Assembly: GCA_011046365.1 (NCBI GenBank)
Contig: DSAS01000119.1
Span: forward strand, 1 to 49,126
DNA: 49,126 nt
Direction of reading: 5' to 3'
Origin: Fidelibacterota bacterium
GTDB taxonomy: Bacteria; Fidelibacterota; UBA2242
Part shown: in pieces, positions 8,133-19,658 of the stretch
How positions within the stretch are numbered: the stretch's first letter is position 1
How the letters are laid out: each line of letters opens with the position of its first letter
Program-made: the position numbers and the translations under genes
The notes under the pieces: generated by a model
The model's input: only the letters and a program-made list of their open reading frames with translations
The model's database searches: none
Told to the model about the DNA's origin: nothing

Positions 8133-8846
8133 TCAATTCCGGCGAGTCCCGAAAACAGCCCGTCCGATTCTGACCATGGTGGTGCCTTCCTCAATCGCAG
8201 TTTCATAATCGTCACTCATGCCCATGGAGAGGGTATTGATTTTTCCCGGAATATTTTGGCGCAATTCTTCATAATATTGTCTGGTTTTTTGAAAAGCCCG
8301 ACGGATAGTATCCGCGTCAGCCGTCAGCGGACCGATTGTCATCAGTCCCCGCAGCTGGATGCCGGGCAGCGACATGACCTTTTCCGCCAGTGGCATGACT
8401 TCGGTCGGTTGCACCCCATATTTTGACGCCTCCTGAGAAATATTAATCTCGATTAAAATATCTGCCGTTTTATTCATTTCTGCGGCAATCTCTGAAATCC
8501 GCCGGGCGATTTTAAAAGAGTCCACCGACTGAATCATTTTGAAATTTTCGACCGCTTTTCGGGCTTTGTTGGACTGCAAATGACCAATCATATGCCAGGA
8601 AAGGTTTTTATACTTTTTTTCTAATTGCTCAATTTTCGGCAGGGCTTCCTGTATTCGGTTTTCGCCGAGCTGCCTGATTCCCTTTTCAATTACCAATGCA
8701 ATTATCTCAGAATACCAGGTTTTGGTTACTATGATCAATTCTATTTCTGCCGGATTTCTGCCGCTCCGAACCGCCGCCTGCTCAATTTTATTCTTAACCT
8801 TTTCAAGGTTATCATAAATTAAACGAGCTCTCTTTTCCGGAATCAT
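8133..8846 (-). CDS. yggS: YggS-family pyridoxal phosphate homeostasis protein
   Basis: The protein has 237 residues, the usual length for the YggS/PLPBP family. It is a fold-type III PLP-binding barrel protein with no established enzyme activity that maintains B6 vitamer and amino acid balance. Visible family motifs are IIVTKTW with the PLP lysine at about residue 42, LGENRIQEA, WHMIGHLQSNKA, a GLMTIGP block, and the phosphate-binding end LSMGMSDDYETAIEEGTTM followed by VRIGRAVFG. It starts 15 bases after the gyrA stop with only a weak ribosome-binding site. It is followed by divIVA, as in the ylmE-divIVA neighbourhood. Confidence 0.93.
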   Translation of the reverse strand: MIPEKRARLIYDNLEKVKNKIEQAAVRSGRNPAEIELIIVTKTWYSEIIALVIEKGIRQLGENRIQEALPKIEQLEKKYKNLSWHMIGHLQSNKARKAVENFKMIQSVDSFKIARRISEIAAEMNKTADILIEINISQEASKYGVQPTEVMPLAEKVMSLPGIQLRGLMTIGPLTADADTIRRAFQKTRQYYEELRQNIPGKINTLSMGMSDDYETAIEEGTTMVRIGRAVFGTRRN

Positions 8847-8861
8847 TACAACCGTTTGATG

Positions 8862-11381
8862 TTACTCCTCCGGGTCCTCTTCCGGGAGAATAGTTGTCTG
8901 GTTTTCTCCTTCTCCGTTCCCGTTTTCGGATGATTCGAGAATCCGGGTTACCGCTGAAATGGAGTCGCCCTCGTCCAAACGGATCAGCCGGACACCCTGG
9001 GTGTTACGGCTGATTGTCCTGATTGTATTAACGGGTAGCCGGATCAAAACCCCTTTTTCGGTGATGATCATCAGATCGTCAGTGTCCACCACCTCCAGCA
9101 ACGCTACCATCAAACCGTTCCTGGCAGTCGTTTTCAGCGTAATTACACCGACGCCACCACGCTTGATAATCGGATAATCGAGAATATCTGTGCGTTTCCC
9201 GAAACCGTTTTCCGAAACCGCCAGGAGAGTTCCGCCCTCTCTTTTTACCGTGACCATCCCGACCACGCGGTTATCCTTGCCCCGCAGATTAATGCCGCGA
9301 ACACCAGCTGCCGTACGCCCCATCGGTCGGACATCAGACTCCTTAAACCGAATTGATTTTCCATGGGCGGTTCCCAGAATAATATCCTGAGTTCCGTCCG
9401 TCAATTGAACATCAATCAGGTCGTCATCTTTGCCGACATTAATAGCCCGGATACCGGTTCGGCGCGGATTTCCGAAGGCGGAGAGTGCCGTCTTTTTGAT
9501 CGTTCCATTCTTCGTTACCATTACGACATAATGTTCATCGTCGAATTCCTTGACGTTCAATACCGCCCGGACCTGTTCTTCCGGTTCCGTCTCAAGAAGA
9601 TTTACAATGGCACGACCGCGCGATGCCTTGCTTCCGCGGGGAATCTCGTGGACTTTCAGCCAGTAGACTTTTCCCCGGTTGGTAAAAAAGAGCATATAAT
9701 CATGGGTGCTGGCAATAAACAGATTTCTGACAAAATCTTCATCTTTTGTTTGGGCGCCGGTCGAACCGCGCCCGCCCCGGTGCTGACGCCGCGAGATATC
9801 TACCGGGAACCGCTTTATGAAGCCGTTATGCGTAATGGTAATAACCATATCCTCTTCGGCGATCATGTCTTCGACAGAGAATTCTCCATCATCATCAATA
9901 ATCTGGGTTCGGCGCTCGTCACCGTATTTTTCCCGAACTTCGGTAATCTCTTCCTTCAAAATCTCCATCCGCAGTGGTTTACTCTCAAGGATTTCCTTCA
10001 GGCGGGCGATTAGTTTCAGGGTTTCTTTATATTCGATGACAACTTTTTCAACCTCCAGGCTGGTCAATTTCTGAAGACGCATATCCAGAATCGCCTGGGC
10101 TTGACGCTCGGAAAACTGAAAGCGCTCCATGAGATTTTTCCGGGCGTCTTCCGGTGATGAAGAGGCTTTTATGATTGCAATAACCTCATCAATATTATCT
10201 AGAGCAATTTTCAGCCCTTCAAGAATGTGAGCCTTATCTTCGGCAGCGTTCAGATCAAAACGGGTTCGCTTGACGATAATATCATGCCGAAAATCAATAT
10301 AATGGGACAGAATCTCCTTTAGAGACAGCTGCTTCGGCACACCACCAACCAGGGCGAGCATGTTTATTCCAAAACTGTCCTGCAACTGGGTATGGCTGTA
10401 GAGCTGATTTAAAACTACCTCCGGAATTGCATCGCGTTTTATCTCGATAACAATCCGGATTCCATCCTTGTCGGACTCGTCCCGAATATCTGAAATTCCC
10501 TCGATTACTTTATCGCGGACCAGACCGGCGATTTTTTCGATCAGATTAGCTTTATTGACCTGATAGGGGATTTCCGTCACAATAATGTTGTCTTTCCCCA
10601 CCTTGCTAGTTTCCACGAATGCCTGGGAGCGGATTTTGATAATTCCCTTTCCCGTTTCATAGGCGCTCTTGATTCCCTGCCGCCCCAAGATAAATGCCCC
10701 GGTTGGAAAGTCCGGCCCCTTAACAAATTGCATCAGTTCCTCTATGGTGGCATCGGGACTGTCCACCAAATGGATAATCGCACTGGCAATCTCGGTCAGG
10801 TTGTGGGGCGGAATGTTGGTTGCCATACCAACAGCGATGCCGCTCGAACCATTTACCAATAACAGCGGAACAGCTGTCGGTAACACAGATGGTTCGGTCA
10901 GTGAATCATCAAAATTGGGTACGAATTCAACGGTTTCTTTGTCAATATCCCGGAGCAATTCGCTGGAGATTCGGCTCATCCGGGCTTCGGTATATCGCAT
11001 GGCTGCGGCGTTATCGCCGTCAATGGAACCGAAATTACCCTGTCCATTAACCAGCGGATACCGCATGGAAAAATCCTGCGCCATCCGCACCAGTGAATCA
11101 TAAACCGCCGCATCACCGTGTGGGTGGTATTTACCCATTACTTCACCGACAATTCGCGCACACTTTTTTGTGGGTCGGTTATACGTTAATCCCAAGCCGG
11201 ACATTCCATACAAAATCCTCCGGTGGACCGGTTTTAAACCGTCTCTCACGTCAGGTAAAGCACGGGAAACAATCACTGACATGGAATAATCGAGATAGGC
11301 ATCGCGCATCTCTTCGTCAATATTGACCGCAATAATCTTGTTTCTCTGAAACTCTATGTTGACCTGCTTTTGCTTATTCAT
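8862..11381 (-). CDS. gyrA: DNA gyrase subunit A
   Basis: The protein has 839 residues, normal for GyrA. It is the DNA-cleaving and DNA-wrapping subunit of the A2B2 gyrase that introduces negative supercoils. The winged-helix region shows [11 protein letters not shown] and the catalytic tyrosine Tyr130 in [10 protein letters not shown]. The GyrA box QHRGGRG at 533-539 opens the C-terminal beta-pinwheel, so this is gyrase rather than topoisomerase IV. The C terminus is acidic, as is common. The residue matching E. coli Ser83 is Ala91, while the one matching Asp87 is Asp95. It follows gyrB by 3 bases in the same operon. Confidence 0.97.
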   Translation of the reverse strand: MNKQKQVNIEFQRNKIIAVNIDEEMRDAYLDYSMSVIVSRALPDVRDGLKPVHRRILYGMSGLGLTYNRPTKKCARIVGEVMGKYHPHGDAAVYDSLVRMAQDFSMRYPLVNGQGNFGSIDGDNAAAMRYTEARMSRISSELLRDIDKETVEFVPNFDDSLTEPSVLPTAVPLLLVNGSSGIAVGMATNIPPHNLTEIASAIIHLVDSPDATIEELMQFVKGPDFPTGAFILGRQGIKSAYETGKGIIKIRSQAFVETSKVGKDNIIVTEIPYQVNKANLIEKIAGLVRDKVIEGISDIRDESDKDGIRIVIEIKRDAIPEVVLNQLYSHTQLQDSFGINMLALVGGVPKQLSLKEILSHYIDFRHDIIVKRTRFDLNAAEDKAHILEGLKIALDNIDEVIAIIKASSSPEDARKNLMERFQFSERQAQAILDMRLQKLTSLEVEKVVIEYKETLKLIARLKEILESKPLRMEILKEEITEVREKYGDERRTQIIDDDGEFSVEDMIAEEDMVITITHNGFIKRFPVDISRRQHRGGRGSTGAQTKDEDFVRNLFIASTHDYMLFFTNRGKVYWLKVHEIPRGSKASRGRAIVNLLETEPEEQVRAVLNVKEFDDEHYVVMVTKNGTIKKTALSAFGNPRRTGIRAINVGKDDDLIDVQLTDGTQDIILGTAHGKSIRFKESDVRPMGRTAAGVRGINLRGKDNRVVGMVTVKREGGTLLAVSENGFGKRTDILDYPIIKRGGVGVITLKTTARNGLMVALLEVVDTDDLMIITEKGVLIRLPVNTIRTISRNTQGVRLIRLDEGDSISAVTRILESSENGNGEGENQTTILPEEDPEE

Positions 11382-11384
11382 CTT

Positions 11385-13587
<2,203 letters not shown>

Positions 13588-13588
<1 letters not shown>

Positions 13589-14697
13589 TAGACCGCCCTG
13601 TCCGGTAATTTCAGTATTTTATGATCATATCTATCAATGTTAAAATCCGAGCGCTCCAAAACAGCCATATCGGTTGCCGTGATAAAAGTCTGATTGGCTG
13701 GTCCAATCAATTTAATAATATTCGTACAGTGAGTTCGGTCCAGTAAGGCAAACAGATCATCCAGCAAAAAGATCACCTTTTCCCCGGTTTTCTCCTCAAT
13801 AAATCTGCCTTCGGCTAGTTTTAAAGCCATTAAATAAATCTTGTGTTCTCCCTGTGAACCAAAATAGCGAATATCCCGATCGTTGAATATAAACGATATC
13901 CGATCCAGGTGGGGACCCGTTGTTGTGCGACCATAGTTAATATCTCTCTCAATTCTTGATTTTAATTTTTGCTTATAACGTTTTCTAAAATTTTCAATCT
14001 CAATATCCCGATAATTTTTTATATAAACGGTATGATTTATGTGATTCAATAGTCGGTATACTTCCTTAAAAAGCGGATTAAAATCATTAATAAATGACTC
14101 TCTCATCTTCTGAATCTGAAACGCATGTTCTATTAAAATATCATCAATCGTCTCAATGTAGGGATCATAATTATATTTTTCTTCATCTTTATATTGTGTT
14201 AAAAGTGCATTTCTCTGGATGATACTCTTTTTAAATTCAATCAGTGTGGAAAGGTAGCCGGGATCAATCTGGGATAAAATTCTGTCAATAAAGCTTCTTC
14301 GCAACAACGGTCCGCCTTCCGTTATTCTCTGATTACTGGGCGATAAAATAATAACCGGTATTTTACCAATAATGTCTATTATTTTCTCAATCTTTATCCG
14401 ATTAATAAAAAGCGCTTTTCCATCATTGTTTGAATAGTTAAAATTGACATTTATCTCCTCTTTTTTAGAATTGGTAAATATTCCGAAAATCTGAAAATAA
14501 TTACAATTATACTTTATAACATCACTGTTTTTATGTGTCCGGAAACTTTTAGTCAGCGATAAGCAGTGAATAGCCTCCAATAAAGTTGTTTTTCCGGTAC
14601 CGTTATTGCCTAAAATTATGTTCAAATTATCATTAAATTCAAAAACACCCCGATTGTAATTCCTGAAAAAATTCAGTTTTAAACTTTTTAAAATCAT
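13588..14697 (-). CDS. recF: DNA replication and repair protein RecF
   Basis: The protein has 369 residues, normal for RecF. It is an SMC-like ATPase that binds gapped DNA and helps RecOR load RecA. It shows Walker A GNNGTGKTTLLEA (about 31-43), the family block ILSPSNQRITEGGPLLRRSF, the signature region TTGPHLDRISF, and Walker B VIFLLDDLFALLD. It lies 54 bases downstream of dnaN, with dciA and gyrB following in a tight chain, the classical dnaN-recF-gyrB order. A weak promoter-like TTGACA lies in the dnaN-recF gap (14733-14738 read on minus) but no good -10 follows. Confidence 0.96.
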
Positions 14698-14751
14698 TCA
14701 GTTCGTAAAAAAATTCAATTCGCCGCAGAAATGTGTCAACCGATTAAAGAA

Positions 14752-15867
14752 TCATTCATTTAATCTGATCGGCATCAGCAACATGGTAAAATCTTCATTT
14801 TCTTGTTGTTCATCAGGTAAAATCAGGCAAGCACTGATTATTGATTTTAGTTTCATGACAACATTATTCGTATCAATATTTCTTAAAATCTCTTTTAAGT
14901 ATTCGGCATTATATCCGACAACCATATCGTCGCCGATGTATTCAATATCAATTTCCTCATCGGCAGATGTACCGGATTCCTGATTAGTCGTACTGATCTT
15001 GGAGCCTTTTTTACTTAGCGATAAAGAGATTTGATGGGTCGTCTTATTTGCAAATATAATAACCCTTCGTAAAGTTGCCAGTAAGCTATTAACATCGGCG
15101 TTTATTATCCGGTCATTATCTTTGGGAATAACACTCTCATAGTCCGGAAAATGCTCATCAATAATTCTGGAAAATATTACCGTGGAATCCAGTTCAACTT
15201 TAATATGATTTTCACTGATTGATAAAAGGGTTGTTCCTTCAGAATCCAGATATCCCAATAATAAATTTAAAAATTTTACCGGTATAATTACCTCGCCTTC
15301 ATACTCCTCGTTGTGAAAATCTTTTCGAATCATACAAACCAGGCGGTGTCCATCGGTCGCAATGGTACGGAGTTCATTTTTCCTGATCTGTAACAACATT
15401 CCCATCAAGGCAGGCTTTAATTCATCTTTACTGACCGCAATAATTGTTTTCTGAATCATTCTCCGTAAAGTTGAATTTTCTATTTCCACATCGTTAAAAT
15501 TGGTAATCTTTGGAAGGGTAGGAAATTCATCTCCGGGTCTTCCCATAATTTCAAATACACCCTTACCGGTTTTTAAGGTACTACTACCCTCCGTATCGGA
15601 TGTTATGATTAGATCACCTTCTTCGGCTTCATTGACTATGTCAAAAATAATTCTGGTTGGTAAAGCAATAGAACCGTTTTCGATACCCTTGACTGGTAAG
15701 ATCGTATTCATCGTAATTTCGATATCTGAAGATCTAAGGGTCAATTGATTATCTTTTACTTCAAATAATATACTGTTCAGAATCGGCATGGTTAAACGTG
15801 CAGGAGATACTTTGGAAACTTTTTGGATATGAGAGAGCAGAATCTTTTTATCCACTGAAAATTGCAT
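14752..15867 (-). CDS. dnaN: DNA polymerase III sliding clamp (beta subunit)
   Basis: The protein has 371 residues with three similar clamp domains. Conserved signatures include the MPILNSILFEV segment in domain I, ATDGHRLVCM in domain II, and the C-terminal LLMPIRLNE, the clamp end that forms part of the partner-binding pocket. The ring dimer tethers polymerase III and other partners to DNA. A Shine-Dalgarno AAGGAG lies 8 bases before the ATG. A sigma70-like promoter is visible upstream (15905-15933). It is the first gene of an eight-gene minus-strand operon reaching to 7017. It is separated from dnaA by the whole mfd-mnmG-yidC-rpmH group, unlike the usual dnaA-dnaN pair. Confidence 0.97.
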   Translation of the reverse strand: MQFSVDKKILLSHIQKVSKVSPARLTMPILNSILFEVKDNQLTLRSSDIEITMNTILPVKGIENGSIALPTRIIFDIVNEAEEGDLIITSDTEGSSTLKTGKGVFEIMGRPGDEFPTLPKITNFNDVEIENSTLRRMIQKTIIAVSKDELKPALMGMLLQIRKNELRTIATDGHRLVCMIRKDFHNEEYEGEVIIPVKFLNLLLGYLDSEGTTLLSISENHIKVELDSTVIFSRIIDEHFPDYESVIPKDNDRIINADVNSLLATLRRVIIFANKTTHQISLSLSKKGSKISTTNQESGTSADEEIDIEYIGDDMVVGYNAEYLKEILRNIDTNNVVMKLKSIISACLILPDEQQENEDFTMLLMPIRLNE

Positions 15868-16161
15868 AAGTTTGCTCCTTTTTAAATTGTTATCACGTCG
15901 GGTAATTTTACCAAAATATTGATATTTTTACAAGAGATTTTACATTCTTTATTTATTCATAAAATTAGAAGTAATATTTATAGAAAATAATCTATTCGTA
16001 ATTATATACTGGTGAATTTGTTAATAACCAATTTTTATGCTTAATAGGAAAAGTAAAATTATAAAATTTTTTTGTTGATAATTTGTTGATAATGAAGGTT
16101 TATTGATAATATTTTTTCTTAATATATAATTAATATAAATCATAAACATCAAGTACACTGT
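15868..16161. other. AT-rich intergenic region before dnaN with DnaA-box-like repeats
   Basis: This 294-base gap is very AT-rich and has no gene. It holds the dnaN promoter and a set of 9-mers near the DnaA box in reverse orientation (TGTGGATAA): TGTTAATAA at 16019, TGTTGATAA at 16073 and again at 16084, and TATTGATAA at 16101. The two exact copies are 11 bases apart, about one helical turn. These could bind DnaA for dnaN control or form a second origin part. Gene direction does not change here, so it is less likely to be oriC than 28589-28935. Confidence 0.45.
15905..15933 (-). promoter_or_regulatory. Candidate sigma70 promoter of dnaN
   Basis: Read on the minus strand, TTGTAA (15933-15928), a 17-base spacer and TAAAAT (15910-15905) lie about 38 bases before the dnaN ATG. 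The arms GGTAA and TTACC (15901-15912) form a short palindrome over the -10, which could be an operator. Confidence 0.5.
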
Positions 16162-17424
16162 TTACTCACCAATTCTTAATTCTATATTAAACTTTGATCT
16201 TAATTCTTCTATCCATTCATCATAAAGTGTTGATTTTTTATATTCTAATGCCCATTTTTCGATTACCGACCATGTATCTGTGAAAACATTATTTAATTTT
16301 AAAATATGATATCCCATATCTGTAGAAAATATTTGACTGATTTTTCCGATTTGTAAAGTATCGAGGACTGAGAGAAACTCACGTTGTTGAATTTGACTTT
16401 TTAAAATGCGCGGTATACGCCCTTTATTTATTTTTACATCCGGATCATCGCTATACAGGATTGCGGCAGAATCAAAGGTCATCTCTTCGGTTATCAACAT
16501 ATTTCTCACATAGGTGATTTTGTTAATCAGACTATCAATATTTTCGTCTGATATTTCTGGTTTGATTAAGATATGACTGACGCGGATATTTTCACCTTTC
16601 CGGTCAATAAGTTTGATAATGTGATAGCCGAATTCGGTTTTAACTACCTCGCTAATGTCATTTATATTGAGAGAAAAAGCGACCTCCTCAAATTCCTTGA
16701 TGAACCCGCCTCGCGAGATATAACCCAGGTCACCACCGTCATATGCACTGGCAGGGTCCTGGGAATATTTTTTAGCCAATTCAGAAAAACCCGCGTTTTT
16801 GTTTTTTAATAAATTGTACAGAGAATCAGCCAGAGATTTTGCCCTGTTCTCCTCTTTTGAACCAGGCTTGATTTTAAATAAAATCTGACTAAAGTCATAG
16901 GATGGTGGTATTTCCGGGAGACTGTCCTTAAAAGTGTTGTAAAAATTTTCCACTTCCCGTCGGGTGATGTTGACCTTACTGAACATTTCGTTTCGCAGTT
17001 TTTCAACGATTAAACGGTTTTTAATCAGCGGTCTGTAATCCCGTCGAATCTTGTTTATCGGGCTTCCGAGAATTTCCTCGGCATTTTCTTTGGAACCAGC
17101 CTGGAAAATGATATTTTCAATCTGTTGTTCCAGCATTGCTTCCACTTCCCGGTCTTTGACCTCAATCGTTTCTATTTTCGCCTGTTCCAGGAGAATCTTT
17201 TCATCAATCAGTGACTGCAGAGATTGATTCACCAACTGTTGATATGCTTCAGGGTCACGTCTTGGATCAATCCGCAGTTGCGAGGCATTAATTTGAACAA
17301 ACTGATCAACCTCGCTTTTAAGGATAATATTTTCTCCCACAATAGCAGCGATGCCATCAATTATTTCCTGGGCATAAATAAGAGGAATACAGGTAAGTAT
17401 CAGTATAGTAAAAATTTTTCTCAT
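16162..17424 (-). CDS. SurA-like periplasmic peptidyl-prolyl isomerase/chaperone
   Basis: The protein has 420 residues with a signal peptide (MRKIFTILILTCIPLIYAQ). The N-terminal SurA-type chaperone region begins EIIDGIAAIVGENIILKSEVDQ, split by the conserved IAAIVGENIILKSEV motif. Two parvulin domains follow, at about 172-265 (FSQILFKI, KYSQDPASAYDGGDLGYISRG, EFGYHIIKL) and 280-375 (VSHILIK, YSDDPDVKINKGRIP, DMGYHILKL). This is the SurA layout for guiding outer-membrane proteins. The second domain has lost the usual GGDLG motif and may be inactive. It is the third of three consecutive foldase genes, overlapping the preceding one by 4 bases. Confidence 0.87.
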   Translation of the reverse strand: MRKIFTILILTCIPLIYAQEIIDGIAAIVGENIILKSEVDQFVQINASQLRIDPRRDPEAYQQLVNQSLQSLIDEKILLEQAKIETIEVKDREVEAMLEQQIENIIFQAGSKENAEEILGSPINKIRRDYRPLIKNRLIVEKLRNEMFSKVNITRREVENFYNTFKDSLPEIPPSYDFSQILFKIKPGSKEENRAKSLADSLYNLLKNKNAGFSELAKKYSQDPASAYDGGDLGYISRGGFIKEFEEVAFSLNINDISEVVKTEFGYHIIKLIDRKGENIRVSHILIKPEISDENIDSLINKITYVRNMLITEEMTFDSAAILYSDDPDVKINKGRIPRILKSQIQQREFLSVLDTLQIGKISQIFSTDMGYHILKLNNVFTDTWSVIEKWALEYKKSTLYDEWIEELRSKFNIELRIGE

Positions 17425-18239
17425 GGGAAAAAAGTCCGGGTATTGATATTTTCATGTTTTATTTCGTAGTCGGTAATAGAAAGGAGGCTGTCCAGGTTGG
17501 CGTTGTAATAATCCTGAATTTTTGCTTGGGTAATTTTATCCAGAATTTCGTTTCTGACGTCATCAATTGAACGGATAGTTCTGGCTTTATACCTTGAGAT
17601 AACCTCAATAATATGGTAGCCGTAATCGGAGGGAATCGGACCAAGAATATTGCGGGGTGGAGACTCGAAGATATTTTTATCTAATTCCTTAATAGATTCA
17701 CCGCGCCGCACAACTTTTGTTTCGAACCTGTAGTTGCTGAAAAGCTGGTCAATATCTTTGCGGTTGCGTGACCTGAGGATGTTTTTTATTCGATTGGCTT
17801 CGTCAAAATCATCAATTATCAGATGAGAAACTTTAGCCTCATCCACATCTCTCAAATAGCTGCTGCGGTTCTGTATATAAAAATTGCGAATTTCATCCTC
17901 GCTAACGTGAATATTTGTCTGTAATAACAGGCGAATATAAGCGTCAATAATGAGTTGTTTCTGATAATTTTCGACCTTATACTGTATGGATTTATCCTTA
18001 TCAAAGCGGTATTTCATCGCCTGCTGATATAGTATCTCATTTTTTACCCAGTTGGATACAATTGATTTCATATAGTCGCTGTTGTTGGTATAATCTGCGG
18101 TTATTTCGGAATAGACGGTTTTAATATAATCGGGTGTCAAATATTCATTGTTGACACGTGCCAGATAATCAACCGGTTCGCCCGGTTTTCCACAAAAAGA
18201 GAAAATGAAAATACCGACGATAAACAGATTTTTCTTCAT
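17421..18239 (-). CDS. Parvulin-type foldase, putative lipoprotein
   Basis: The protein has 272 residues. The N terminus MKKNLFIVGIFIFSFCGKPG looks like a lipoprotein signal with Cys16, although the lipobox FSFC is not ideal. A helical SurA-like N-terminal region (about 25-130) includes VKNEILYQQAMKYRF. A reduced parvulin domain (about 140-235) shows EAKVSHLIIDDF and SDYGYHIIEVISRYKART. The catalytic core between these blocks is short and lacks the GG-x-LG motif, so isomerase activity is doubtful. It may hold nascent outer-membrane proteins as a chaperone. It lies between two related genes, with a 15-base gap upstream and a 4-base overlap downstream. Confidence 0.75.
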   Translation of the reverse strand: MKKNLFIVGIFIFSFCGKPGEPVDYLARVNNEYLTPDYIKTVYSEITADYTNNSDYMKSIVSNWVKNEILYQQAMKYRFDKDKSIQYKVENYQKQLIIDAYIRLLLQTNIHVSEDEIRNFYIQNRSSYLRDVDEAKVSHLIIDDFDEANRIKNILRSRNRKDIDQLFSNYRFETKVVRRGESIKELDKNIFESPPRNILGPIPSDYGYHIIEVISRYKARTIRSIDDVRNEILDKITQAKIQDYYNANLDSLLSITDYEIKHENINTRTFFP

Positions 18240-18254
18240 AACAATGGAGACCTT

Positions 18255-19658
18255 TTAGTTGATCAGTTTTGAATAGTCCACATAGTAATTGTATTTATCT
18301 CTCAGGGCTTGGATTAGTTCCGCTCTTTTCTGTTTAAAGGAAACATCTTTATAGTCTTCGAGAATTTTACCGCGGTTATCGTCAAAAGAGATGGGCTGGG
18401 ATTCTTTTACGGATAAAACTTTTATAATGGAAAAACCTTTCCCGGACGGAATTGGTTCGAAACAATGTTGCCCCGGAGGAATGTTTGCGGCAGTGCGACC
18501 GATGTTGCCGTACATATCGGCGCGGAGGAACCCAAGATAGCCCTTGCGTGGTTTGGTTTGGTACCTCTCGGTGAAGGTATCCGCCAGTTGCTGGAAATCC
18601 TCGCCGCGATTAATCTTTTTTAATATATCTTCTGCCAGCTTTTGGTCTTTTACAAATATTTCCTGCACTTCGAATTCTTCTTTTGTTCGGTAAAGAGAGT
18701 CAACATTATCCAGATAGTACTGGTATATGTTATCATCGGAGACGCTAATTTTACGAGAAACAGCGTCGCGGATGACGAGATTGTAAAGAATCGAAAACTT
18801 CTGATTACGCAGTCGCTGTTTGTAAAGAGGATCCCGGTCAAAATTCAGTCGCTCTGCCAGTTTTAAAATATAGGTGTTGATTGCCACCATTTCGATAATT
18901 TCATTCAGCACCTCAGGATTTGAAAACTGATTGGGAAGCGCCAGTGGAAAGTTTTCTATTTTAGTGATGAATTTTTTCAGAGTAATATCTTTGCCATTGA
19001 TTTGGTAGACCGGCTTTTCAAAATGGAGACGTTTTAAGATGTCAAAAGGCGCGTAGAAAACAGAATCGTTTCTGAGTGAAACGTAGGTATCAAGATATAT
19101 CTTTGCCAGCCCTTCGATGTTCTGTGGATAACTCTTAAAACCCGATGCTTTTTTAATATTCTGAACAGTTTTAAGATAGCGCTCCTGAATTTCATTGGAA
19201 AACTCCTTGATCAGGCGCTCCTTCAAGACCGCCGCATACTCATCAAAAGTATATAAATCTCTTTTATCGTAATCAAGGGATTCGTAGCGATTCAAAAGCC
19301 GGTGTTTGGTGACCACCGAATCCAGGACCGTACGGTCAAAATAAAAATTGATAAGTGCTCTCTTTTGAAATCTCCGATATTCCTCCTTGAAACCGGGAAG
19401 TTTCAGGTAACCTTCGTCAATACCTTTATATACGATTAACTGACGGTCAATGAAGGATTCAATCCGTTCTCTTTTGTAATTTTCCGGCAGATGCTTGAAG
19501 GTATGAACCGGGTGGAGAAAGTAGAAATCCGCAGTGGTGAACCAATAATTCTCGACATTTAGCAGGCGATCCGAATCTCCTGTTTCGCAAGAGTTCGCTA
19601 ATAAAAAAGATATTATCAGTATGAAGGCTTTTTTATTCAAAATATTCCGGATACTCAC
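18255..19658 (-). CDS. Parvulin-domain lipoprotein (PpiC/SurA-like)
   Basis: The protein has 467 residues. The N terminus ends in LLANSCETGD, a plausible lipobox with Cys24, so an outer-membrane or inner-membrane lipoprotein is expected. The long helical chaperone region (about 35-330) includes FIDRQLIVYKGIDEGYL and LAERLNFDRDPLYKQR, typical of PpiC/SurA N-terminal arms. The parvulin domain occupies about 335-440: EFEVQEIFVKDQKLAEDIL, FQQLADTFTERY, RKGYLGFL and PSGKGFSIIKVLSVKES. The start overlaps the mfd stop by 4 bases. Being first of the three foldase genes and coupled to mfd, it is probably expressed with the upstream mnmE-mnmG-mfd run. Confidence 0.78.
   Translation of the reverse strand: MSIRNILNKKAFILIISFLLANSCETGDSDRLLNVENYWFTTADFYFLHPVHTFKHLPENYKRERIESFIDRQLIVYKGIDEGYLKLPGFKEEYRRFQKRALINFYFDRTVLDSVVTKHRLLNRYESLDYDKRDLYTFDEYAAVLKERLIKEFSNEIQERYLKTVQNIKKASGFKSYPQNIEGLAKIYLDTYVSLRNDSVFYAPFDILKRLHFEKPVYQINGKDITLKKFITKIENFPLALPNQFSNPEVLNEIIEMVAINTYILKLAERLNFDRDPLYKQRLRNQKFSILYNLVIRDAVSRKISVSDDNIYQYYLDNVDSLYRTKEEFEVQEIFVKDQKLAEDILKKINRGEDFQQLADTFTERYQTKPRKGYLGFLRADMYGNIGRTAANIPPGQHCFEPIPSGKGFSIIKVLSVKESQPISFDDNRGKILEDYKDVSFKQKRAELIQALRDKYNYYVDYSKLIN

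Noticed and set aside
14733-14738. TTGACA in the dnaN-recF gap as a recF promoter
   Set aside because: No -10 like TATAAT follows at 16-18 bases; read-through from the dnaN promoter is more likely.
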